Assembly: GCF_001423885.1 (NCBI RefSeq)
Contig: NZ_LMPP01000001.1
Coordinates: 434,001 to 498,000 of the forward strand
Length of the DNA stretch: 64,000 nt
Reading direction: 5' to 3'
Source: Rathayibacter sp. Leaf185
GTDB taxonomy: Bacteria > Actinomycetota > Actinomycetes > Actinomycetales > Microbacteriaceae
Of the stretch, positions 32,495-42,217 are shown in pieces (the stretch's first letter is position 1; every line of letters begins with the position of its first letter). A program made the translations under genes and the position numbers. A model generated the notes under the pieces. The model worked only from the letters and a program-made list of their open reading frames with translations, made no database searches and was not told the origin of the DNA.

Positions 32495-33166
32495 ATCCGC
32501 ATCCTGGTCGTCGACGACGAGATCAACCTGCTGCGCGCGCTCGAGACCGGGCTCGAGGCCGAGGGCTTCGCCGTCGACACCGCGACGACCGGCACCGACG
32601 CGCTCTGGCTCGCGAGCGAGGCCGACTACGCCGCGATCGTGCTCGACCTGATGCTGCCCGACATCAGCGGGTTCCGGGTCTGCGAGCGGCTGCGCGCCGC
32701 GGAGGACTGGACGCCGATCCTGATGCTGACCGCGAAGGACGGCGACCTCGACCAGGTCGAGGCGCTGGACACCGGCGCCGACGACTACCTCACCAAGCCG
32801 TTCTCGTTCCCGGTGCTGGTGGCACGGCTGCGCGCGCTGATCCGCCGCGGCGCCGCCGAGCGCCCGACGGTGCAGGTGGTGGGCGACCTCGTCCTCGATC
32901 CTGCGGCGCGGCGCGTCGAGCGCGGCGGGGTGGCGATCGCGCTCACCGCGCGCGAGTTCAGCGTGCTCGAGTACCTGGTGTCGCGGGCCGGCGACGTCGT
33001 CTCGAAGCGCGACGTGCTCGGTGCCGTCTGGGACTTCGACTTCGACGGCGACCCCAACATCGTCGAGGTCTACATCCGCACCCTCCGCAACAAGATCGAC
33101 CGGCCGTTCGGCGTCGACACCATCCGCACGCAGCGCGGGGCGGGCTACTCACTGGTGGCGCCGTGA
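32495..33166 (+). CDS. OmpR/PhoB-family response regulator (candidate ATC start)
   Basis: This 223-residue response regulator has a receiver domain with acidic pocket D7-D8, phosphoacceptor D51 (VLDLMLPD) and K101 (LTKPF). The C-terminal winged helix holds LTAREFSVLEYL, DPNIVEVYIRTLRNKID and TQRGAGYSLV. No ATG, GTG or TTG lies in frame near the expected N-terminus. The codon at the usual start position (before RILVVDDE) is ATC at 32495-32497, well spaced from GGGAGGG (32484-32490). Either ATC is used as a start, or the base differs from the true sequence. It partners the kinase that overlaps by 4 bases. Confidence 0.88.
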   Translation: MRILVVDDEINLLRALETGLEAEGFAVDTATTGTDALWLASEADYAAIVLDLMLPDISGFRVCERLRAAEDWTPILMLTAKDGDLDQVEALDTGADDYLTKPFSFPVLVARLRALIRRGAAERPTVQVVGDLVLDPAARRVERGGVAIALTAREFSVLEYLVSRAGDVVSKRDVLGAVWDFDFDGDPNIVEVYIRTLRNKIDRPFGVDTIRTQRGAGYSLVAP

Positions 33167-34467
33167 GGAGGCGCTCGCTGCGCGCCAGGATCGTGCTCGC
33201 GGCCACGGCCGTGGTCGCCCTCGCGGCGGTGCTCGGCGGGGTGGCGTTCGTGCTCGTGCTCTCGTCGGTGCTCGCGGCGAACGCGGCGACGTCGGCCGAG
33301 GCGGAGGCGGAGCGGATCGGCGCACTCGTCGAGAGCGGCGGCGCCGACGCGGTGCGCGCCTCGGAGGGCGTGGTGCAGCTGGTCGTCGGCGGGCGCGTGG
33401 TGGCGGCGGGCGAGGACGCCGAGGACCTCCCTCCGCTCGCGACCGACGAGGTGGACGAGCCGTTCACCGCGACCCCCGAGGACGAGGATCCCGTCGTCGT
33501 GGCGACGCAGGAGCTCGACGACGGCTCGCTCGTGGTCGTCGGCGTCCCCGACGAGGGCCGGGCGGAGGCGGTCGCGACGACGAGCACGCTGCTCGCGGTG
33601 GCCGTGCCGCTGCTCGTGCTCTTCGTCGCCGTCGTCTGCGCGGTGGTCGTCGGGCGGGCCCTGCGTCCCGTGGACCTGATGCGGGCCGAGGCCGATGCGG
33701 TCACCGCCTCCGCCCTCGACCGTCGCGTGGCGGAGCCCGGTTCGGGCGACGAGATCGACCGGCTGGCGCAGACCCTCAACCGGATGCTGGAGCGGCTCGA
33801 GAGCGCGCAGTCGCGGCAGCGGAGGTTCGTGTCGGACGCGTCGCACGAGCTGCGGTCGCCGGTGGCGGCACTGCGCCAGACCGCGGAGGTGGCGCTCGCG
33901 CACCCGGACCGGCTCGACTCCGCTCGGCTCGCCACGACGGTCGCCGAGGAGTCGGTGCGGATGGGCGGGCTGATCGAGGGGCTGCTGCTGCTCGCACGCG
34001 CCGACGAGGCGCGGCTGGCGGTGCTCGCCGCGCCGGTCGACCTCGACGACCTGGCGCTCGGCGAGGTGCGGCGGCTGCGCGACTCCGGAGTCGCGATCGA
34101 CGCGGGCGGCGTCTCGCCGGTGCAGACCGTGGCCGACGGCGCGCTGCTCGGGCGGGCGCTGCGAAACCTGGTCGACAACGCCGTGCGCCACCGGCACGCA
34201 CGGCTGGCGGTGGCGACGCACGCCGACGGCGCCTGGGCGGTGCTCGCGGTCGACGACGACGGGCCGGGGATCCCGGTCGAGGAGCGCTCGCGGGTGCTGG
34301 AGCGGTTCGTGCGGCTCGACGAGGGGCGGGCGCGCGACGCCGGAGGGTCGGGGCTGGGGCTCGCGATCGTGGCCGAGATCGCGGCGGCCCACGGCGGCTC
34401 GGTCGAGGTCGGCGCGTCGCCGCTCGGGGGCGCGCGGGTGACGCTGCGGGTGCCGCTCGAGCGCTGA
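33163..34467 (+). CDS. Sensor histidine kinase
   Basis: This 434-residue membrane kinase has TM1 at about residues 10-36, an extracytoplasmic acidic region (about 37-140, with EGVVQLVVGGRVVAAGED), TM2 at about 142-164, a HAMP segment, the phosphoacceptor H228 in SDASHELRSPVAALRQ, and an ATPase domain with NLVDNAVRH (N box), DDDGPGIP (G1) and GGSGLGLAIV (G2). GTG 33163 overlaps the regulator's stop by 4 bases. The signal is unknown; the PepSY gene downstream suggests envelope sensing. Confidence 0.92.
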   Translation: MRRRSLRARIVLAATAVVALAAVLGGVAFVLVLSSVLAANAATSAEAEAERIGALVESGGADAVRASEGVVQLVVGGRVVAAGEDAEDLPPLATDEVDEPFTATPEDEDPVVVATQELDDGSLVVVGVPDEGRAEAVATTSTLLAVAVPLLVLFVAVVCAVVVGRALRPVDLMRAEADAVTASALDRRVAEPGSGDEIDRLAQTLNRMLERLESAQSRQRRFVSDASHELRSPVAALRQTAEVALAHPDRLDSARLATTVAEESVRMGGLIEGLLLLARADEARLAVLAAPVDLDDLALGEVRRLRDSGVAIDAGGVSPVQTVADGALLGRALRNLVDNAVRHRHARLAVATHADGAWAVLAVDDDGPGIPVEERSRVLERFVRLDEGRARDAGGSGLGLAIVAEIAAAHGGSVEVGASPLGGARVTLRVPLER

Positions 34468-34496
34468 AGCGGGCGGGGGGACCTGGGCGCGCGGCG

Positions 34497-34513
34497 CTTC
34501 AGGGGGGCTTCAG
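34497..34513 (+). promoter_or_regulatory. Second CTTCAG-N5-CTTCAG direct repeat
   Basis: CTTCAG at 34497-34502 and 34508-34513 repeats the 11-base period seen before the response regulator gene, and flanking bases are also alike (GGCTTCAGCGG in both). It lies about 60 bases before the PepSY gene. A single inverted copy, CTGAAG, is at 34464-34469. It is the predicted binding site for the adjacent response regulator. Confidence 0.65.
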
Positions 34514-34571
34514 CGGCCGCGGGCGAGAGTGGGCGCGGCGTCGACGAGCGGCGCCGGAGACGGAGCTCATC

Positions 34572-35126
34572 ATGCAGAAGAAGACGAAGATCATCGCGGG
34601 GATCGCCGGAGTGATCGTGCTGGTCGGCGCCGGCACGGGGATCGCCTACGCCGCCACGGACGGCTTCGAGGGCTCGGACCGCCTGACCGGCTCCGACCTC
34701 GACCGCGCGAGCGAGGCCGCGATCGCCGAGATCGGCGGCGGGACCGTGACCTCGGCCGAGCGCGACGACGAGGGCGCCACCGGCTACGAGCTGGAGCTGC
34801 TCGGCGACGACGGCCTCGAGTACGACGTGCGGCTCGACGACTCCTTCGGCGTGATCGTCGTCGACGCGGACGACGACCGCGATGCTCCGGCGGCAGCCCC
34901 TGCACCCTCCGGAGCGGCGGCGGTCGACCCCGACGACCTCACCGGCGACGAGTTGGCCCGCGCGAGCGAGGCCGCGCTCGCGGCGGTCGGCGACGGCACG
35001 GTGACGGAGGCGGAGCGCAGCGACGACGCCGACCACGCCTTCGACGTCGAGGTGACTCGCGCCGACGGGACCGACGTGGACGTCGACCTCGACGCCTCCT
35101 TCGCGGTCATCGCCACGCGGGACTGA
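34572..35126 (+). CDS. Exported protein with two PepSY repeats
   Basis: This 184-residue protein has an N-terminal membrane anchor or signal (KKTKIIAGIAGVIVLVGAG) and two homologous PepSY modules. The first has LTGSDLDRASEAAIAEIGGGTVTSAERDDEG; the second has LTGDELARASEAALAAVGDGTVTEAE. They are joined by an Ala/Pro linker (about residues 100-115). PepSY modules bind or inhibit proteases at the cell surface. The gene lies just after the kinase and behind the shared direct repeat, so it is the likely output of the two-component system. Confidence 0.82.
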   Translation: MQKKTKIIAGIAGVIVLVGAGTGIAYAATDGFEGSDRLTGSDLDRASEAAIAEIGGGTVTSAERDDEGATGYELELLGDDGLEYDVRLDDSFGVIVVDADDDRDAPAAAPAPSGAAAVDPDDLTGDELARASEAALAAVGDGTVTEAERSDDADHAFDVEVTRADGTDVDVDLDASFAVIATRD

Positions 35127-35147
35127 CGCGGGCGCGAGCGGCGGGGC

Positions 35148-35746
<599 letters not shown>

Positions 35747-35750
<4 letters not shown>

Positions 35751-37009
35751 GATCGGATGCTCTCGCGCAGGCGCTGCAGGTGGTCGCCGAGCTCGCCGTC
35801 GACCGCGGGCAGCGGGGTCTGCTGGTCGCCTCCGAGCAGGATGACCGCGAGCCCGATCGCGATCGCGACCAGTGCGAGCAGCAGGACGAGGAGCCACGGG
35901 TTCGGTCCGCGGCGCCGCGGCGCGGGCGGGGCCGACCGGGTCGGGGCGGAGTCCGAGCGGAGCGGGCGCAGCTCGGCCGTCGGCTGCACACCGGTCGCGG
36001 CGGGGAGCAGCCGGGTCGCGGGGATCGCCTCCGTGGCGCGGGTCGCCTCCGGGAGCAGCTCGGTCGCGGCGCCCGTCATCGGCGTCGCCTCGGTCGCGGG
36101 CTCGGCCGGGCGGGGCACGTCCGGGACGATGATCGCCGTCGGAGGGCCGTCACGACGCGGGTCGATCAGCCTGCGGGCCGACTCGGCGACCTCGATCGCG
36201 GTCGGACGCTCCTCCGGCTCGCGATGGGTCATCGAGTTCAGGAGCGAGGTCCAGCCGCCGCCGAGCGACTCCGACACCTCGGGATCGCGGAGCAGGCGCG
36301 CCATCGTCACCTCGATCGCCGACCCGGTGAAGGGACGGCGACCGGTCAGCGACTCGAGCAGCACCAGACCGAGCGAGTAGATGTCGCTCGCAGAGGTGAG
36401 CGGATCGCCGTGCGCCTGCTCGGGACTGAGGTAGGCGGCGGTGCCGATCAGGGTGCCGGGCGAGGTGATGCGGGTGGCGTCGATCAGGTACGCGATGCCG
36501 AAGTCGGCGAGCTTGGGCCGGAACTCGCGGCTCGTGAGCGGACTCGGCACGAGGAGGACGTTCGACGGCTTGACGTCGCGGTGGACGACTCCGGCCGCGT
36601 GGACCGTGTGCAGGGCCTCGCCGAGATCGGCGGCCATCGATGCGACGTCGTTCGGCGCGACCGGTCCGGAGGCGAGGCGCTCGGCCAGGCTCGGACCCTC
36701 GGCGAGCTCCATCACCATGTAGGCCTGGCCGCCGGTGTCGTCGCCGCCGTCGTCGGCGTCGTAGAGGGTGACCAGGGCCGGGTGGTTGAGGGCCGCCAGC
36801 AGCCGGATCTCGGACGACTTGCGCTGCAGATCCTGCGCATCGTCGATGCCCGGCGCGAACATCTTCAGAGCCACGGAGCGGCCGAGGATCTCGTCGCGAG
36901 CCCGGTAGACGGTCGCCATGCCGCCCTTGCCGATCAGCTCCTCGATCGTGTAGCGATCGCCGACGGTCGTGCCGACCACGCGCGTCTCGCCCGTTCGATG
37001 GGATGCCAC
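35747..37009 (-). CDS. Membrane-anchored Ser/Thr protein kinase (PknB-like)
   Basis: This 420-residue kinase has a Hanks-type domain (about residues 15-275): the Gly-rich loop IGKGGMATVYRA, VALKMF (ATP Lys), HRDVKPSNVLL (catalytic loop), LADFGIAYLI (DFG) and GTAAYLSPEQAHGD (activation segment). A Pro/Ala/Thr linker, one transmembrane helix (NPWLLVLLLALVAIAIGLAVILL) and a short external tail of about 30 residues follow, with no PASTA repeats. GTG 37007-37009 has the ribosome site AGGAGGAAC; longer upstream starts lack one. It is coupled to the lipoprotein gene, its likely extracellular partner. Confidence 0.9.
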
Positions 37010-37188
37010 GGTTCCTCCTCGCGCGGGTGCGGACAGCTGGCGCGCCCCCGCGTGCGACCTCCGCACCAGGGTAGTACGTCCTCCGTTCGGGGCGCAGTGC
37101 TCGACCGGGGGCTGGCGGAGCTGTCAAGCGGGTGCCGGGGTGCGTGGGCGCCCGTAGCGTGGAGAGCATCAGACGAAGGGTGACGACT

Positions 37189-37485
37189 ATGGACGACGCA
37201 GACCAGGGTTCGACGATCGGTGCTCCCGACGGGGCGGCTCCCGCCACCTCGACGAGCAGCGAGCAGGTGCAGAAGGACCGCGCGGAGTCGCCGGGCAGCG
37301 AGCGCGAGACCGAGGCGAAGCAGGACCAGGACCCGACGACCAGCCGGACGCAGACCTCGGGCTCGGCCGACGTGACGACGGTGCCCGGGACGGGCGGCCC
37401 GGACGACGTGGGGACCGTCGAGGTGGACCCCGACGAGGTGTCGCTCAACGGCAAGCCCTTCCCGGGTCACGCCGGCACCAAGTAG
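37189..37485 (+). CDS. Small hydrophilic protein, unknown function
   Basis: This 98-residue Ser/Thr/Glu/Asp-rich protein has no hydrophobic region. The middle (SEQVQKDRAESPGSERETEAKQ) is highly charged, and the C-terminus VEVDPDEVSLNGKPFPGHAGTK looks like a short conserved tail. No family is recognised. ATG 37189 is preceded by GAAGGG. It is convergent with the SRAP gene (8 bases). Confidence 0.55.
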   Translation: MDDADQGSTIGAPDGAAPATSTSSEQVQKDRAESPGSERETEAKQDQDPTTSRTQTSGSADVTTVPGTGGPDDVGTVEVDPDEVSLNGKPFPGHAGTK

Positions 37486-37493
37486 TTCCGCCG

Positions 37494-38189
37494 CTACGAC
37501 GCGAGCGGGGTCAGCAGCCCCGGGTCGTGGCGGTCGACCGTGCGGGAGTTGTTGACCCGGCGGTCGACCGGGTAGGCGGTGATCGTGGCGGCGACGGCGA
37601 CCGACGCGCGGTCGAGGGTGGCGAGCATCTCCTCCGTCGAGGCGAGCGGGGCGGGGTCCAGCCACTCGTCGCGAACGTCGGGCGTCAGGAACACCGGCAT
37701 CCGGTCGTGGACGTCCCCCGAGGCGTCGCGCGCCTCGCGGGTGATGATCGTGAACGAGACCCGCCACTCCTCCGCCACCTTGCGCGCCGTGTAGAGGCCT
37801 GCCGCCGCGAGGATCGGCTCGTCGCCGTGCAGGAAGAACGGCTGCTTGCCGTCGTCCCGCGCCTCCCACTCGTAGTAGCCGCGCATCGGCACGATCGCCC
37901 GCTGCTTGGCGAAGGCGCCGCGGAAGAGGCCGTTGGACGCGACCGACTCGAGTCGCGCGTTGATGGGCGACGGCCCCTTGCCCTTCGACCACGAGGGCGT
38001 GAAGCCCCACGAGGCGAGCTCGATCTCGCGCTCGAGGGCTCCGTCGTGCAGGCGCTCGCGCACGATCGGTGCGGAGTCGGTGGGGGCGACGCTGAAGTCG
38101 GGTGCCCAGTCGGCCGCCCGGCCGCCCGCCGCGACGAACTCGCGGATCAGCTCGTCGGTCTCGGAGTCCATCGCGAAGCGTCCGCACAT
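37494..38189 (-). CDS. SRAP-family protein (HMCES/YedK, abasic-site DNA crosslinker)
   Basis: This 231-residue SRAP protein shields abasic sites in single-stranded DNA by crosslinking through Cys2. The start is fixed by chemistry: ATG 38187-38189 gives MCGRFAMD, where Cys2 is exposed once Met is removed; an earlier in-frame GTG at 38198 would bury it. Family residues are present: NARLE (Asn), YYEWE (Glu) and HDRMPVFL (His). It is cytoplasmic, probably a single gene. Confidence 0.92.
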   Translation of the reverse strand: MCGRFAMDSETDELIREFVAAGGRAADWAPDFSVAPTDSAPIVRERLHDGALEREIELASWGFTPSWSKGKGPSPINARLESVASNGLFRGAFAKQRAIVPMRGYYEWEARDDGKQPFFLHGDEPILAAAGLYTARKVAEEWRVSFTIITREARDASGDVHDRMPVFLTPDVRDEWLDPAPLASTEEMLATLDRASVAVAATITAYPVDRRVNNSRTVDRHDPGLLTPLAS

Positions 38190-38199
38190 GCGGCACACC

Positions 38200-39081
38200 C
38201 TACGCCGGAGCGGCCTCGCGGACAGCCCCGCGGCGGCGCACGGTGGCGACGGCGAGGCCGGCGACCATCACCGCGCCTCCGATCAGCTCGCCGAGCGACG
38301 GCGCCTCGCCGAGGAGCAGCCACGCCGAGAGCACACCGACCACCGGCACCAGCAGGGTGAACGGCACGACCGAGGCGGCCGGGTACCGGGCGAGCAGCGA
38401 GTTCCAGATGCCGTAGCCGATCAGGGAGGCGAACACCGCGGTGTAGAGCGTGCTCAGCACCGCCATCAGCGAGAGACCCTGCAGGGCGGACGCGATCGCC
38501 GGTCCGCCGTCGACCACGAGCGAGAGCAGCAGGGCCGGCACGGGGACGACGAGTGCCGACCAGACCACGAGCGAGAGTCCGGAGGCGCCCTTCGCGCGCC
38601 GGGTCAGCACGTTGCCGATCGCCCACGAGAGCGCTCCGCCGAGGCAGACGACGAACGGCAGCCACGGCGCGACCGCCCCGTGCGAGAGGGCGACGACGAC
38701 GAGACCGGCCACTCCGACTCCGACGCCCGCGAGCTGACGGGGCGAGGGCCGCTCGCGGAGCACGACGGCGGCGATCAGCACCGTGAACACGATCTGCGCC
38801 TGCACCACGAGCGAGGCGAGGCCGGCGGGCATCCCGAGGGCGAGCGCGAGGTAGAGCAGCGCGAACTGGCCGAAGCTCATGAAGGCGCCGATCATCGCGA
38901 CGGTGCGCCACGGTGCCTCGGGGCGCTTGACGAAGAACACCGCGGGGACCGCGACCGCGGCGAACCGCAGCGCGAGGAACAGCAGCGGCGGCACATCCGC
39001 GAGGCCGACGTCGATGACGACGAAGTTCAGCCCCCAGAGCAGGACGACGAGGAGGGCGAGGAGGCTGTGCCGGCGGGTCAT
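38200..39081 (-). CDS. EamA-family (DMT superfamily) transporter
   Basis: This 293-residue protein has ten predicted helices arranged as two EamA repeats (about residues 5-135 and 145-285), starting LLALLVVLLWGLNFVVI. It resembles exporters of amino acids or metabolites (YdcZ/RhaT-like superfamily); the substrate is unknown. ATG 39079-39081 faces a LysR gene 73 bases away, the usual arrangement for a LysR-controlled exporter. It ends 10 bases before the SRAP start. Confidence 0.88.
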   Translation of the reverse strand: MTRRHSLLALLVVLLWGLNFVVIDVGLADVPPLLFLALRFAAVAVPAVFFVKRPEAPWRTVAMIGAFMSFGQFALLYLALALGMPAGLASLVVQAQIVFTVLIAAVVLRERPSPRQLAGVGVGVAGLVVVALSHGAVAPWLPFVVCLGGALSWAIGNVLTRRAKGASGLSLVVWSALVVPVPALLLSLVVDGGPAIASALQGLSLMAVLSTLYTAVFASLIGYGIWNSLLARYPAASVVPFTLLVPVVGVLSAWLLLGEAPSLGELIGGAVMVAGLAVATVRRRGAVREAAPA

Positions 39082-39154
39082 GCCCCGAGCCTCGCAGTCG
39101 GTGACCCGACAGCACCAGCGCGGGCTCCTACCGCCGACCCGGTAGCGTTGCTGC

Positions 39155-40048
39155 ATGATCGAGCCGTCGGCGCTGCGGGCCCTGATCGCGGTCCGCGACT
39201 GCGGCACTATCGCGGCGGCCTCGGAGGCGCTGGGCTTCACTCCCTCCGCCGTCTCGCAGCAGCTGAAGCGGCTCGAGCGGCAGTCGGGCGCTCCGGTCGC
39301 CGAGCGCTCGGGGCGCACCGTGTTCCTCACCGAGCACGGGCGCTCGCTGGCCGAACGGGGCGAGCGGCTGCTCGCCGAGCTCGAGGCGCTCGAGCACCTC
39401 GGAGTCGCGCCCGCGGAGGAGATCACCGGGACGCTCCGGATCGTCGCGTTCTCGACCGCGATGCGGGGGCTGCTGGTACCGGCGCTGGCCGGGATCCGGC
39501 AGCGCGCGCCCCGGTTGCGGCTGACGCTCGACGAGCTGGACCCGTGGGAGGCGTCGGGCCGGCTCGAGCGGGGCGCCGCCGATCTCGCGATCCTGCACGA
39601 CTGGCCGGGGCTTTCCCTCGACCTTCCTCCGTCGATCGAGACCGAGACCCTCCTGGAGGATCGCGCCGACGTGCTGCTGCACCGCTCGCATCCGCTGGCC
39701 GGCCTCGCCGATATCGCACCGAGCCGCCTCGCGGACGAGACATGGGTGAGCATCCCCGCGGGCGCCATCTGCCACGCGTGGCTGCTGCGCACGTTCGCCG
39801 GGACGGGTCGCCAGCCCGACATCGCCTTCTACGACGAGGACTTCAGCACGCACATCTCGCTCGTCGAGGCGGGAGCGGCGGTCGCGCTGGTGCCGCGGCT
39901 GGGCCGCGAGCCGCTCCCGGAGGACGTGGTCGCCGTCCCGGCCGTCGACCCGGTGTCGCGGCGGGTCGTCAGCGCAGCGTGGCGCCGCTCGAGCCACGCG
40001 AACCCGGCGCTGACCCTCGTGCTCGACGCGCTGCGGCCGCCGACCTGA
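39155..40048 (+). CDS. LysR-family transcriptional regulator
   Basis: This 297-residue regulator has an N-terminal winged helix (residues 1-60: LRALIAVRDCGTIAAASEALGFTPSAVSQQLKRLERQ) and a periplasmic-binding-fold effector domain (about 90-295). It is divergent from the EamA exporter, which it likely controls through the 73-base spacer (39082-39154). LysR regulators paired with EamA exporters often sense the exported amino acid. ATG 39155 is the start. Confidence 0.9.
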   Translation: MIEPSALRALIAVRDCGTIAAASEALGFTPSAVSQQLKRLERQSGAPVAERSGRTVFLTEHGRSLAERGERLLAELEALEHLGVAPAEEITGTLRIVAFSTAMRGLLVPALAGIRQRAPRLRLTLDELDPWEASGRLERGAADLAILHDWPGLSLDLPPSIETETLLEDRADVLLHRSHPLAGLADIAPSRLADETWVSIPAGAICHAWLLRTFAGTGRQPDIAFYDEDFSTHISLVEAGAAVALVPRLGREPLPEDVVAVPAVDPVSRRVVSAAWRRSSHANPALTLVLDALRPPT

Positions 40049-40124
40049 CCTCCGCCGCGAGTCTCCGCCCGGGGCGGGCGGCGCCCCGGGCGAGGCGTGC
40101 CCGAGCAGAGACTCGCGGGAGGCG

Positions 40125-42173
40125 TCAGCGGGTGGCCACCAGCATCGCGTGGCCGTCGGTCGTCGAGACGCGGACGGTGGCGTAGCCGTCGGACCAGTCG
40201 ACCTCGAGCTCGCGGCCCTCGGGCTGCAGGTGCACCGCGCTCGGGCGGGCCGGGAGGCGCAGCGACACCGGCACGTCGACCAGCGGGAAGGCGTCCTCGA
40301 CGACGTCGAGGCCGAGCTGGCCGGGGCCGTGCGCCGCGGTCGCGGTGGCCACCCGGGCGGCGACGAAGCTCAGCAGGTGCACGACGACCGCCTCCTCCGT
40401 CTCGACCACCGTGCTCTCGAGGTGCACCGGCCCGCCCGCACGCACGAGCGGCTCGGGCAGCAGGCGGTCGAGCACCGCGCGCACGAGGTCGCGGAACGCC
40501 GGCGCCCCGTGAGCACCGAAGGTCTCGAAGGCCGCGGTCGAGGACACGGCGACGGATCCGCTCACCGCGAGCGCGGACCAGGGCGACACCTCGCGGCGCG
40601 GCGGGGTGTACTCGTGGCCGCTGAAGTGGTCCCAGGTGCGCTCGAAGAGCGGCTCGACGACATCGACCAGCGACTCCGCCGGCGCCTCGGCGCGCATCCG
40701 CAGCGACGGCTCGTACTGCACGTGATCGAAGCCGTGCGTGCCGGCCACCCCGTCGCGCGGGCGGAGGAACACGTGGCTGAACGGCGACGCCCCCTCGAGG
40801 CTCAGCCCCGGGACGTCGAGCGATTCGAGCCCCGCGGTGCCGGAGCGGGCTCCGCGGCTGACGAACACCGCTCCTCCGGCGGCGATGCGCTCGCGCAGCA
40901 CGGAGGCGAGGGCCTCGTCGATCACCGTGGTCTCGGGGACGACGACGAGCGCGGCGGCACTGAGGTCGGCTCCGGGCGGCACGAGCACGAACTGCTGGCG
41001 CAGCTGCTGCAGCGCGCGGACGACGCCGAATCCGGCGGCTCCCGGGTCGTCGCCCAGCGCGGGATCGACGATCACCGCGATGTCGGCCTGCGGGACGCCT
41101 CCTCGCACGAACGGCTCGGAGGCGGCGATGTGCGAGTACACCGAGCCGATCAGCTCGTAGGTCACCGGGTTGAGGGCGCCGGAGGGGTGCAGCAGGTCGC
41201 CGACACCGCCGGTCATGCCCTGGGCGAGGATCTGCGAGCACTCGTACAGCAGCGCGGCGCGGGGCTTGAGGCCGCCGTTGTCGCCCCAGCTCTTGTAGAA
41301 GCGGCCGGTGTGGCTGAGCGTCGGCTTGTCGAGCGGCCGCACGAAGCGCGAGACGTAGGGGAAGTAGCTGTAGCCCCAGCCACCGGAGGGCAGTGCCTCG
41401 ATCTCGATGTGCCGGACGAAGCCCGACTCCTCGGCCAGGGCGGTCTTGGGACGGCTGTTGAACCAGACCCCGGAGGCGACGTCGGCGGCGAGATGCGGCT
41501 CGACCAGGTCGCGGAAGCGGCCCATGTAGGCGTGGGCGACCCGGCGCGCGTACTCCGCACGGTCGTCGGCGTCGGCCGGATCGAGACCGGCCGCGGTCAT
41601 GCCCGCCTTCGCCCACACGGAGGAGCTCGGCTGGTCCCAGCACATGTCGAGGAAGAGGCCGTCGAGCGGCGCGAACCGGTCGATCACGGCCTGCACCTGC
41701 TCGACGAGGAAGTCCTGGTAGGGGCTCGACATGTCGAGGATCTGCCAGCCCGCCTCGTAGGGCAGACCGGCGCCGAACTTCACCTGACGGCCGGTCGCGT
41801 CGAGCGCGATCCAGTCCGGGTGCAGATCGGCGGCGTACTCGTCGCACTGCACGCTGAGGTAGATCGGCGCGCGGATGCCGACCGCGTGCAGCGCGTCGAC
41901 CTGCTGCGCGAGCAGGTCGAGGTCGCCGGCGAGACCCGGGTGCCGCTCGGGGCGCCCCGTGTCGGTCTCGGAGCCGTCGGCGGTGCCGAAGTAGAGCCGT
42001 CCGTGGTGGCACTTGGCGAACACCGTCACGCTGTCGACCCCCGCCTCGACGAAGGTGCGCGCGAAGGCGTCCGGGTCGAAGGCGGCTCCGACGCCCTCGA
42101 CGTCGGGGCCGGTGTGGAAGTCGAGGTGCACCGTGCGGTGCGGGAACGCGTCGAGCGCAGTGGTGGAGGTCAT
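40125..42173 (-). CDS. Glycoside hydrolase-like protein (GHL6 / beta-galactosidase trimerisation-type)
   Basis: This 682-residue protein has an N-terminal TIM-barrel (about residues 15-345: VDSVTVFAKCHHGRLYF, APIYLSVQCDEYAA, LDGLFLDMCWDQPSS, GVWFNSRPKTAL, HIEIEALPSGGWGYSYFPY). It continues into a Rossmann-like trimerisation domain (about 350-590), as in GHL6/GH42-type proteins. Conserved Asp/Glu residues in FLDMCWDQ and IEIEALP are candidate catalysts. No signal peptide. It is the last gene of the fucose island's left operon, so it may act on fucosides imported by the ABC system; that is context only. The start is ATG 42171-42173. Confidence 0.75.
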   Translation of the reverse strand: MTSTTALDAFPHRTVHLDFHTGPDVEGVGAAFDPDAFARTFVEAGVDSVTVFAKCHHGRLYFGTADGSETDTGRPERHPGLAGDLDLLAQQVDALHAVGIRAPIYLSVQCDEYAADLHPDWIALDATGRQVKFGAGLPYEAGWQILDMSSPYQDFLVEQVQAVIDRFAPLDGLFLDMCWDQPSSSVWAKAGMTAAGLDPADADDRAEYARRVAHAYMGRFRDLVEPHLAADVASGVWFNSRPKTALAEESGFVRHIEIEALPSGGWGYSYFPYVSRFVRPLDKPTLSHTGRFYKSWGDNGGLKPRAALLYECSQILAQGMTGGVGDLLHPSGALNPVTYELIGSVYSHIAASEPFVRGGVPQADIAVIVDPALGDDPGAAGFGVVRALQQLRQQFVLVPPGADLSAAALVVVPETTVIDEALASVLRERIAAGGAVFVSRGARSGTAGLESLDVPGLSLEGASPFSHVFLRPRDGVAGTHGFDHVQYEPSLRMRAEAPAESLVDVVEPLFERTWDHFSGHEYTPPRREVSPWSALAVSGSVAVSSTAAFETFGAHGAPAFRDLVRAVLDRLLPEPLVRAGGPVHLESTVVETEEAVVVHLLSFVAARVATATAAHGPGQLGLDVVEDAFPLVDVPVSLRLPARPSAVHLQPEGRELEVDWSDGYATVRVSTTDGHAMLVATR

Positions 42174-42217
42174 TGCTGGTCCTTCGAGATCGAGGGTGGT
42201 CGGGGGCCGTCGCGGGG

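Noticed and set aside
38190-38198. Upstream GTG start for the SRAP protein
   Set aside because: It would place residues before the catalytic Cys, which must be N-terminal after Met removal.
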